Below, piece by piece: positions 15,601-21,655 of a DNA stretch of 21,655 nucleotides (within the stretch, counting starts at the first letter, position 1; every line of letters starts with the position of its first letter). This DNA is from a virus, in the IMG/VR virus record IMGVR_UViG_3300034167_000157, positions 1 to 21,655 of that record; one strand, written 5' to 3'. The notes under the pieces were generated by a model. The model ran no database searches and was not told where the DNA came from. It was given only the letters and a program-made list of their open reading frames with translations. The position numbers and the translations under genes are program-made.

Positions 15601-18389
15601 AAAACGCTTCAGTAGAAATTCGTGCTGTGTTTGGTGCCGCAAAGTACGACAAACTTACTAAAGATTGGATGAACGGTCGCTACCGTGTTGCACGGGCGCA
15701 GATCCCACAGAACGCAACGCTAACCGGAGCGGCTAGACAAGCCCGTAATCGCCTTGGTCGCGCCCCCGGTAACTTCAAAAATGGCATGGCGGGATGGCTA
15801 AAAGGAAATCAAGCAACTCCCGGTGGACCACAGGGAATGTTTGGTCCTCTACCGTCTAACGTCATGTACGCCATGTTTGATGATACGCCGCGTACTACTT
15901 TGCACCTAGGTCCGCTCAGTAACGTCTTAAATCAAGCCGCACTTGCTATGCAGTCAGAGAACGGCATGGTGCGTTACATGGCAAATATTTCGTTTAACGC
16001 TCGGCGTGTGGGAGATGACGCACAGGCTACTACCCTCTTTGAACACGGTATTCAAATGGTGCAGTCTGTTCTATACCATTTTACTACGGGATACCGAAAT
16101 GGATATACCAAGTTTGCAATGGAAGCGCAAGGCAACGCTACTCCGGCATCGGAACTTAATCTCTTTCATGCACTAGCCGCTCGTTGGGGAGCAAAGAATA
16201 AAGCCGTGCGCCAAGAGTTTGATACTCGTGTTATTAAGGTTCTTCGATCGGGTACGGCTGATTCAAATCTTGCAGTCAATGAAACAGCCAAGGGCGTTCA
16301 GAAGATTTTCCAACGCTTGCACGAGGTTGCTTTTGAAGCCGGAGTTCCGGGCTTTATGAATGGTGCAGTACTTAACTATATGCCGCGCTTGTGGCGCTTT
16401 GATCACATTCGGAGGCTTGCCTCTACTCCGGCAGGAATGGCTGATCTTACATCCTTGATTGAAAATGCTTTGGGACGTAGTGGACGGAAGGTAGTTATTG
16501 ATGGCGTAGAAACTACGTTTACCGGAGACGTTCGTGAAGCCGCAGTAGTGTTTGCTGAACGCTTGAAGAACATTGCTCTTGAAACAGAGAATGCTCCTCT
16601 TATGGCGCAGGATCAAGAACTCTTTGAGGCTCTTGGGGCGTTGTTAGGACCAATTAAGCCCAACACCTCAAGCCCTACACCTTTCGGTAAGGGTCGCGTA
16701 CTCCTTGACGAAGGTAGTTCAGTTGCGCTTACAGCAGATCATTTAGGAAATGGCAGCGCAACCCTCAGTATTTCGGATTTGTTACACAATAACCTACCAA
16801 TGGTCTTGAAGCGATACACCACTTCTGTTATGGGAGCGGTGAATGAGCGTAAGTTCTTGAATGCAATGAACGATGCTTTGATTGCTAAGGGCGCTGTTGG
16901 ACCTACAGAGACGCTTGCTAATGGCACAACGCAAGTCCTACCTTTTGAAAGAATTACGTCCATAGACAAGATGTTTGCTATGGCTCGAAAGGTAAATGGA
17001 GCCATTCTTCCAAAACACGAAAAGGGTTTGCGCGAAGTTATGGCAGCCATGACCTTTGAACCCTTGCACTCAGGTACTACTCAATTTAGCGATCAGGCTA
17101 AGGGTATCTTGATGGCTTATGGTTATCTCCTCAAGGGTGGACAGTTTGGTTTGGCGCAGTTGGGCGAAACGGCTCGTGTTGTGGGAACCTTTGGGCTAGT
17201 TAAGACCATTAATCAACTTCCAATTCTTACGGAGATGGTTACCAATTGGCACAACCTTGATCGTCCTACACAGAACTTTGCTTCATGGATTGATACTTGG
17301 ATGTCTCCTTCTACAGATCGTCTCCGGCGTGAGTTCTTGTCTGTGGGGCTTGATACGTTAAGTGAAGGTCCCGGAACGCTAGGAAGAGCCCGACAGGGTC
17401 TAGATGTGGCTGCTAATCTGCTATCGGATATCTCCGGACTAGCGCCACTAACTAGTTGGACACAACAGTTAACAGCCGCAGCAAGTATGCAACACCTATG
17501 GGAAGCCGCACGAGGGGGAGCGCGTTTGGATGCTGCCACCCTTAAAGGCTTAGGATTAACAACTGCTCAATATGACACGTTGATTTCTTATGTTGGCACC
17601 AATGCTCTAACTAAAGCCGGATTCCTTGGTGAGCGCATTGTTGGTATGCAGAACATGAGCATGAATAAGATTGAGATGGATCTGCTACGAGACTTTGTTG
17701 ACCGCGCTATTAAAACCCGTATTCAAGATATGCCAACCCGTGGTGACTTCGCTAAGAGCCTATTTGGATTTTGGGGAAGTGCTGCTACGCAGTTTAGATC
17801 CTTTAACTTGAAGGGCGTAGATAACTTCCTATTACAGAATATTGGTCGAGTACAGCAAGGCGGTGGTAAGCGTGTGGCTGCGGAAATTGGCTCAACGCTT
17901 ATCTTCTCCGGAATGATTGCATATGGACGTAACTATGCCGATTGGCGTTCATATCAAGCCTCTAATGATTTTAAGAAGGCTGACGAAGTTGCCAAGACTC
18001 TAACTAAGGATGGCTTTATCCGTGGTGCGCTTGCAGGTCCTTCGGAATTCTTCCTTGCAATTCTTGGTGTTGATGCTGCTTGGAAACACACCGTAAGTGA
18101 AGATCCGCTCTTCTCACAGTATCGCTATAGCGGACAATCTACCTTTGGGGTTCCCCTTGAGGATACGCTTGTAAGAACCTATGGACTTGCGGAAGATCTG
18201 TATGGAGCCACCGTAGGTAGAGCCACAGGTTCAAGCCTTGAACGCGAAATGACTCAGCGTACTTTGCACTCGTTTAGACTTATGCTTCCCGCGCAGAATC
18301 TGCCGGGACTTAAGCAGTTTTTCAACATCCAAGAATCTGAACTTTCAGACTATTTACGCCTACGTCCAACCCAACCCCGCGACAGGTAA
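12666..18389 (+). CDS. 16: Internal virion (ejection) protein D, gp16-like giant with zinc-protease motif
   Basis: 1907 residues, much longer than T7 gp16 (1318). In T7 gp16 is ejected, cuts peptidoglycan with an N-terminal transglycosylase and completes the channel into the cytoplasm. Here no transglycosylase E-S-x-x signature is visible at the N-terminus. There are Gly/Ala-rich hydrophobic segments at about 155-185 and 255-275 that could insert in membranes. Residues 872-876 are HEIWH, preceded by a strand-like D-V-V-T-I and F-S-K-T-F-V, and followed 71 residues later by L-D-E-W (E947), a candidate third zinc ligand. The C-terminal half has V-P-G-F-x-x-G-x-x-x-N-Y-M-P-R (about 1229-1243) and a final R-L-M-L-P-A-Q-N-L-P-G-L segment, as gp16-like proteins often do. 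gp16 identity is secure from context; protease activity is inferred. Confidence 0.93.
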   Translation: MPIEQNAFPDPLFDFSPSEKLKLQQDLTRARPQTELEKDYSESPFGGIVAGARNSTTGAIVMRGVQIATDFFDPQGSQDPLNFQPRSETKSTDPFSWGQDNNLDSIATDLQRVPKTEWGYLLASSNYKEYAAKRDFVMLGLPETQANIKGNVALGSMLGTFADVTAMVAIGAAVEPLALAGLGARTTMAGEAVFKESTGFGIRSLAQTVTSAANTVGRTNLTFRHGALMMAQEGMFIAVKEGIDPNYHPDASTILHDLVVAGSIGGIAGGLVFGRTMLRSSIMEAAEQLKRTKVINLPGGFTLHSIPDLPFSSTANADKVLFATSGAANADELGASLHADWEKTGDMFAPGTRTTSGATPVISGGAVGGTVDSLGNVTNFPPFIEATSARLSKKGVWQRPLYAATDFGKRLFHTMSSPDDLLAMLKGNLLEKRKFTFRLSAVDGPIRAEFEAEKLTARVAGTFTDTPLPNPSMGSTPARAGYDAANVSLDVESNARTITKRLKSVTVKVSQVTEQQLMDLRNGMMAAGLKELPQVGDEIRFMRPGSKIKRPKMLVRGAQSTVKTVVAALGDLGIPIDEALFKSVTRGVLAAEQSRLTGTAFNAKLWEEVSREVGIASHVESIATAIKGNALPRFGTVDRNVLDVATRENMITSVFEGFRKNMHLDPTNPKSLIFEVLQQIKDRGGQVTRTTVGEVVDELRMVVNNPAKRLNANGRRTLDRTARRTAVAEIINKRVPDTGTPIDIPQSYFKNLGPLAREAKAGGTLYAKSGPGKVATTDPNYPVQRGMAAMQDRIQRLAQTVNKKTGKPYLTTDEARVMTRLMERLGPDNFANFGLRIRDIANMDGSFDFLRDVVTITNTAMNGGRFSKTFVHEIWHAFTGYIDNSMLVRMNKDYVKAVKKMHLKNGVKWDDAWGSNQADLQKAVYQLGVQRPNIPFDDLYQLTNLDEWVVGNLTSSTLKRLKLEKDTKNVFGYLRLMMENASVEIRAVFGAAKYDKLTKDWMNGRYRVARAQIPQNATLTGAARQARNRLGRAPGNFKNGMAGWLKGNQATPGGPQGMFGPLPSNVMYAMFDDTPRTTLHLGPLSNVLNQAALAMQSENGMVRYMANISFNARRVGDDAQATTLFEHGIQMVQSVLYHFTTGYRNGYTKFAMEAQGNATPASELNLFHALAARWGAKNKAVRQEFDTRVIKVLRSGTADSNLAVNETAKGVQKIFQRLHEVAFEAGVPGFMNGAVLNYMPRLWRFDHIRRLASTPAGMADLTSLIENALGRSGRKVVIDGVETTFTGDVREAAVVFAERLKNIALETENAPLMAQDQELFEALGALLGPIKPNTSSPTPFGKGRVLLDEGSSVALTADHLGNGSATLSISDLLHNNLPMVLKRYTTSVMGAVNERKFLNAMNDALIAKGAVGPTETLANGTTQVLPFERITSIDKMFAMARKVNGAILPKHEKGLREVMAAMTFEPLHSGTTQFSDQAKGILMAYGYLLKGGQFGLAQLGETARVVGTFGLVKTINQLPILTEMVTNWHNLDRPTQNFASWIDTWMSPSTDRLRREFLSVGLDTLSEGPGTLGRARQGLDVAANLLSDISGLAPLTSWTQQLTAAASMQHLWEAARGGARLDAATLKGLGLTTAQYDTLISYVGTNALTKAGFLGERIVGMQNMSMNKIEMDLLRDFVDRAIKTRIQDMPTRGDFAKSLFGFWGSAATQFRSFNLKGVDNFLLQNIGRVQQGGGKRVAAEIGSTLIFSGMIAYGRNYADWRSYQASNDFKKADEVAKTLTKDGFIRGALAGPSEFFLAILGVDAAWKHTVSEDPLFSQYRYSGQSTFGVPLEDTLVRTYGLAEDLYGATVGRATGSSLEREMTQRTLHSFRLMLPAQNLPGLKQFFNIQESELSDYLRLRPTQPRDR

Positions 18390-18396
18390 TGAATCT

Positions 18397-18402
18397 AAGG
18401 AG
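18397..18402 (+). promoter_or_regulatory. Strong ribosome binding site for the tail fibre gene
   Basis: AAGGAG, 8 bases before ATG 18411 and placed just after the gp16 stop. It is the best Shine-Dalgarno match in the window and gives the fibre gene independent initiation after the very long gp16 gene. Confidence 0.7.
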
Positions 18403-18410
18403 AAACCAAC

Positions 18411-20300
18411 ATGGCAAACAGTTACAAACTATATACAGGTGATAATTCACAAACCACCTTTACGTTATCCGGTATTGATGGATGGGTAAGCACCGCCTTT
18501 ATCAAGGTGTATTTGAATGATGTTCTTCAAACAACCGGATTTTCTTTTGTTAATATGGCTACGACACCTGCGGTGCAGTTTGGCACAGCCCCCGCTTCCG
18601 GAGTAAATATCCGACTACAACGGGAAACCGCGCGCGGAACCCTTGGTGATCTGACTCTTGCTCAATTTCAATCTCTGATTATTGACTTCAATGATGGCTC
18701 CGTTCTTACTTCCGGAGATCTTGATAGAGCAGTACAAGGGCTTGTCCATGTAGCCCAAGAGTCCAACGACAGCGGCTCCGGTGCTTTGGGTCTTAACATA
18801 ACGCAGACTGCGTGGACAGCAGGAAATAAGCCGATTACTAATCTTACAGACGGTACTGCCGCTCAAGACGCCGTTACGGTAAACCAATTTAACCTAGCCA
18901 CCCTCTTTGGTGGTTCTGCTATGCAGCCGGAGTTGTGGTCAATTGCAGGTTCCGGCGCGACTACCTATACCCTTAGTCCGGCTCCTTCAGGTTTAAATGA
19001 AGATCTGTTCTTTGTGACTATTGATGGCGTGGTGCAGCCCCCTAGTGCTTACAGTTTAACGCCTACGACTATTGTCTTTGGTAGTGCTGTGGCATCACCT
19101 AAGTTAATCAGCATTCGTAATCTTGGAGTAGCCCGTAGTCTTGTTTCTAGTGTGCAGACAGCGATGATTGTTGATGCCAATGTCACAACCGCTAAACTTA
19201 ACGATTCTTCGGTAACTGCTGCAAAACTTGACTCAAACAGCGTAACTACGTCAAAGATCACAGATGCCAATGTGACCTACGCCAAGATTCAAAATGTAAC
19301 TCCCGACAAACTGCTTGGTCGCGTTACGGCAGGATCAGGAGTGGTTGAAGAAATTACCTGCACACCGTTGGCACAGACCTTTCTTACTAAGACAAGCCAA
19401 GCAGATCAGCGTACAGCCCTTCAGTTGCAGCCGCTTGCTATTAAGACAACCGTAGGCACTACTGATATTGACGATGCAAGTGTGACTTATGCCAAGATGC
19501 AGGGAGTCACGGCAAACAGGGTACTTGGCGCAGAAGCCGTTGGAAGTGCGCCTGTTGAAATTCCTTGTACGCCGTATGGACGAACTCTGTTAAACACAAC
19601 TGATGCCGTAGCACTTCGTACCGGACTATCTATAGATCCGATCTACGAACTTCGACAATTTACTACTAATTCCGCGACAATCACTAACCACATTACAATT
19701 GATTTGGTTGCCGGAGGAGCCTACGACACTTTATATCAAGAGTTTATTATTGCTTGTACTTTTGCTACAAGTAGTGGAAGTCCCACAACCTGCGGTCAAG
19801 ATGTTGTATTTACAAATTTAAGTGGGACAAGACAATTTCTTGTTCAATACAATTTACTTTCTAGAGACTCAGTCGTACCCGGTGGCGTACCTATAGTTTC
19901 TGCTAGTGAAGTAGTAACTAAAATTGTTAGTCAGCATCCTTCAGGAGCGACTAGTTATCCAATCGCAGGTCACGTTACACTTCTTCCGGTTCCTGTGGTA
20001 GTAGAGCAGGTCCCGGAAGTGTGGACGGCTACCGGAGTAACAGCCCAAACCATCTATCCCCTGAGTTCAATGCTCACAACTAGTATAGACTCTAAAGATT
20101 ACCTTGTTACTTTAGATGGGGTAACGGTGGCTCCTTCGGCTTACACGGCAGGAGCGGGTGCCATTACCTTTACAACAGCGCCAACAGCAGGTCAGGCTAT
20201 TGTAGTACGCACGTTTAATGCTAATAAAACATTTAATATGAGCATTGCCGGGTATAGTTACGTTTACACAAACACAATTTCAGTTCGCCGCATTGTGTAA
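18411..20300 (+). CDS. 17: Tail fibre protein, T7 gp17-like N-terminus
   Basis: 629 residues (T7 gp17: 553). The trimeric fibre binds the host receptor. Residues 1-160 match the T7 fibre attachment domain (V-Y-L-N-D-V-L-Q, then F-G-T-A-P-A-S-G, then L-T-L-A-Q-F-Q, L-D-R-A, V-A-Q-E-S). Similar 65-70-residue modules recur at about 176-240 and 538-610, each with D-G-V-x-x-x-P-S-A-Y and ending in I-x-I/V-R. Residues about 250-300 are short D-x-x-V-T-x-A-K-[LI] repeats, and a unit of about 55 residues from 285 recurs from 355. Residues 410-535 are unlike known fibres and are the likely host-specific part, but the protein ends with an attachment-like module instead of a recognised receptor-binding tip. 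No chaperone gene follows. Confidence 0.93.
   Translation: MANSYKLYTGDNSQTTFTLSGIDGWVSTAFIKVYLNDVLQTTGFSFVNMATTPAVQFGTAPASGVNIRLQRETARGTLGDLTLAQFQSLIIDFNDGSVLTSGDLDRAVQGLVHVAQESNDSGSGALGLNITQTAWTAGNKPITNLTDGTAAQDAVTVNQFNLATLFGGSAMQPELWSIAGSGATTYTLSPAPSGLNEDLFFVTIDGVVQPPSAYSLTPTTIVFGSAVASPKLISIRNLGVARSLVSSVQTAMIVDANVTTAKLNDSSVTAAKLDSNSVTTSKITDANVTYAKIQNVTPDKLLGRVTAGSGVVEEITCTPLAQTFLTKTSQADQRTALQLQPLAIKTTVGTTDIDDASVTYAKMQGVTANRVLGAEAVGSAPVEIPCTPYGRTLLNTTDAVALRTGLSIDPIYELRQFTTNSATITNHITIDLVAGGAYDTLYQEFIIACTFATSSGSPTTCGQDVVFTNLSGTRQFLVQYNLLSRDSVVPGGVPIVSASEVVTKIVSQHPSGATSYPIAGHVTLLPVPVVVEQVPEVWTATGVTAQTIYPLSSMLTTSIDSKDYLVTLDGVTVAPSAYTAGAGAITFTTAPTAGQAIVVRTFNANKTFNMSIAGYSYVYTNTISVRRIV
19263..19630 (+). 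repeat. Duplicated ~55-residue unit in the tail fibre
   Basis: Units starting at 19263 (D285) and 19473 (D355) encode D-A-x-V-T-Y-A-K-[IM]-Q-x-V-T-x-x-[KR]-[LV]-L-G, then V-E-x-I-x-C-T-P, then T-[FL]-L and R-T-[AG]-L. The DNA has diverged but the protein pattern is kept, so the duplication is old and functional. The linker between units is about 15 residues. Confidence 0.8.
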
Positions 20301-20311
20301 AAGGAACTACT

Positions 20312-20530
20312 ATGCATACCGAAGCCGAATTGATGTTAGCGGTTGGCAGACTTGAAGGCAAAGTAGATGCTATTCTACAAATGCAAAGGCTGCATGAGGA
20401 GCAGATCAAGAATCACGAGGAGCGTCTACGCGAACTTGAGCATTCAAGATCCTTCACAATGGGCATGGCAGCCGCAATAGGTGCCGGAGTTTCGGTAGGG
20501 CTCAATTTAGCAATTAAGGCTTTCACATGA
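20312..20530 (+). CDS. Coiled-coil plus C-terminal membrane helix protein, holin-like (T7 17.5 position)
   Basis: 72 residues. Residues about 8-45 form a charged heptad-type coiled coil (L-E-G-K-V-D-A-I-L and E-E-R-L-R-E-L-E). Residues about 49-70 are a Gly/Ala-rich membrane segment. This layout resembles XhlA-like phage membrane proteins rather than T7 gp17.5, although the position between fibre and small terminase is that of the T7 holin gene. AAGGAA at 20301-20306 is the ribosome binding site. The stop overlaps the small terminase start (ATGA). Lysis function is inferred from topology and place only. Confidence 0.7.
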   Translation: MHTEAELMLAVGRLEGKVDAILQMQRLHEEQIKNHEERLRELEHSRSFTMGMAAAIGAGVSVGLNLAIKAFT

Positions 20531-20733
20531 ATAAACACACGCTAGAACAAATTCACTCTGCTCTTGCAGAAGAGTTGCTCCGAAAGATCATGGACGGCTC
20601 TGCTAGTTCTTCTGAACTGAATGTAGCCCGTCAATTCCTAAAAGACAACAGCATTGATTGTGTGGTTGACGCAAGCATTCCCATGCTGAACCTTGCGAAG
20701 ATTATGCCGTTTGATGAAGAAGAGGCTGCGTGA
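20527..20733 (+). CDS. 18: Terminase small subunit (DNA maturase A), T7 gp18-like
   Basis: 68 residues (T7 gp18: 89). It recognises phage DNA and regulates the large terminase during packaging. The core L-A-E-E-L-L-R-K-I followed by S-S-E-L-N-V-A-R-Q-F-L-K-D-N-S-I is typical of short T7-like phage small terminase subunits. The acidic tail (FDEEEAA) is a likely contact with the large subunit. It overlaps both neighbours by four bases (ATGA upstream, GTGA downstream), so all three genes are translationally coupled. Confidence 0.87.
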   Translation: MNKHTLEQIHSALAEELLRKIMDGSASSSELNVARQFLKDNSIDCVVDASIPMLNLAKIMPFDEEEAA

Positions 20734-21655
20734 GTGAACTTGAACGAAAACTAAAGGACTTTAGGAACTTTGTGTTCCTTGCTTGGGATCATTTGGGGCT
20801 ACCTGAGCCCACTCCCATCCAACTAGACATCTCCTCGTATCTCCAAAAAGGAGAGCGTAGGCGGGTCGTGCAAGCCTTCCGTGGGGTAGGTAAGAGTTGG
20901 CTTACTAGTGCCTATGTAGTCTTTCGTCTCCTGCACGACCCTCGGTTGAACGTCTTGGTGGTCTCGGCGTCTAAACAACGTGCTGATGATTTCAGTACGT
21001 TTACGCTGCGGCTGATCAACGAACTGCCCCTGTGTCAGCACCTGAAACCCCGTGAGGATCAGCGCAACTCCAAGATTGCGTTCGATGTAGGTCCTGCCCC
21101 TGCCTCTCAGGCTCCAAGTGTGGTATCTAAGGGAATCACAAGTCAGATTACGGGTAGCCGCGCTGACTTGATCATTGCTGACGATGTGGAAAGTTTAAAT
21201 AACTCTGCCACATTCGCAATGCGTGAGAAGTTGCACACATCTATTGCCGAATTTGAAGCCGTTCTCAAACCCGGAGGGGAGGTGATCTTTCTCGGTACGC
21301 CGCAGACGGAGCAGTCGATCTACCACAGTCTGCATGAGAAAGGCTACAACACCCGCATTTGGTGTGCTAGATACCCTGACGAACGCCTAAGAACGGCTTT
21401 TGGTGAGAAGTTGGCTTTGACCCTGAGGAATGGTGTGGAAGGCGAGGCTACGGATCCTAGACGCTTTAACAACATTGACCTTATGGAGCGCGAAGCCTCC
21501 TATGGACGCACAGGCTTTGCCTTGCAGTTCATGCTCGACAGCACCCTGAGTGACGCAGACCGTTATCCCCTTAAATTGGCGGATCTCACGGTACTTGGAT
21601 TAAATCCGGAGTGTGCGCCTGAGGGTGTTGTTTGGGCAACGAATAACAACAACAT
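20730..21655 (+). CDS. 19: Terminase large subunit (DNA maturase B), T7 gp19-like, partial
   Basis: 308 residues are visible and the frame is open at the window end; T7 gp19 is 586. It is the ATPase/nuclease motor that cuts concatemers and pumps DNA through the portal. The best start is GTG 20730, overlapping the small terminase stop, giving MSELERKL. Walker A is A-F-R-G-V-G-K-S (49-56) and Walker B is L-I-I-A-D-D-V-E (147-154). SASKQRADD (79-87), FDVGPA (118-123), GSRAD (142-146), FLGTPQTE, and F-A-L-Q-F-M-L-D with L-S-D-A-D-R-Y-P-L all match T7 gp19 closely. The nuclease domain lies beyond the window. Confidence 0.96.
   Translation, partial: MSELERKLKDFRNFVFLAWDHLGLPEPTPIQLDISSYLQKGERRRVVQAFRGVGKSWLTSAYVVFRLLHDPRLNVLVVSASKQRADDFSTFTLRLINELPLCQHLKPREDQRNSKIAFDVGPAPASQAPSVVSKGITSQITGSRADLIIADDVESLNNSATFAMREKLHTSIAEFEAVLKPGGEVIFLGTPQTEQSIYHSLHEKGYNTRIWCARYPDERLRTAFGEKLALTLRNGVEGEATDPRRFNNIDLMEREASYGRTGFALQFMLDSTLSDADRYPLKLADLTVLGLNPECAPEGVVWATNNNN

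Noticed and set aside
15879-15912. Other palindromic words such as CCTAGG as extra regulatory sites
   Set aside because: Isolated occurrences inside coding sequence with no spacing pattern.
20734-20736. GTG at 20734 as the large terminase start
   Set aside because: This frame reaches a stop within a few codons; GTG 20730 is in the long conserved frame.
1-21655. Cyanobacterial HIP1 palindromes (GCGATCGC) as a host sign
   Set aside because: None seen while reading, so it gives no support for a cyanobacterial host.
1-21655. tRNA genes, CRISPR arrays, insertion sequences, integrase or attachment sites
   Set aside because: Almost every base is in tightly packed late genes; the two gaps (4039-4234 and 5402-5487) contain only hairpins and leaders.

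Overview
The window is the late (virion and packaging) module of a T7-like podovirus, an autographivirus-type phage of a Gram-negative host. The evidence is gene order plus clear sequence likeness to T7 gp8, 9, 10, 11, 12, 13, 14, 15, 16, 17, 18 and 19, all on the + strand. The early genes, replication genes, phage RNA polymerase and endolysin lie outside the window. Nothing fixes the host. The cyanobacterial HIP1 palindrome was not seen, and an aquatic origin is only an impression.

Layout: 1-78 is the tail of an unidentified gene. 93-1258 holds three small basic or low-complexity genes in the place of T7 6.7-7.3; two end in a shared G-[KR]-S-S-L-x-I motif. 1278-3526 is portal then scaffold, overlapping by ATGA. 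3523-4038 is an inserted block of a two-helix holin-like protein, a small amphipathic protein, and a lipoprotein whose gene starts inside the previous gene in another frame. 4039-4234 is the only sizeable gap; it has a strong terminator, an inverted repeat and the capsid leader. 4235-5401 is the major capsid gene, followed by a second strong terminator at the place of T7 T-phi, so capsid is a separately bounded transcription unit. 5488-8981 encodes the two tail tube proteins, the second with an inserted beta-rich domain. 8982-18389 encodes gp13-like protein and the three ejected internal proteins gp14, gp15 and a very large gp16 (1907 residues). 18411-20300 is the tail fibre. 20312-21655 is a tightly overlapping cassette of a coiled-coil/TM holin-like protein, small terminase and large terminase, cut off by the window end.

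The genes build and fill the particle. Terminase packages DNA through the portal into a scaffold-assembled capsid, gp11/gp12 and the fibre form the tail, and gp14/15/16 are ejected to carry DNA across the envelope. The most unusual points are: (i) gp16 shows no transglycosylase signature but carries a HEIWH zinc-protease motif with a plausible third ligand; (ii) by eye, the window has no GGCC, no AGCT and no CCAG/CTGG, a pattern suggesting strong restriction-site avoidance; (iii) modular duplications in the fibre and an inserted domain in the tail nozzle protein; (iv) a lysis-like gene block between scaffold and capsid with an out-of-frame nested lipoprotein gene. No RNA genes, insertion sequences, integrase or CRISPR arrays were found. 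No stretch over 300 bases lacks a gene.
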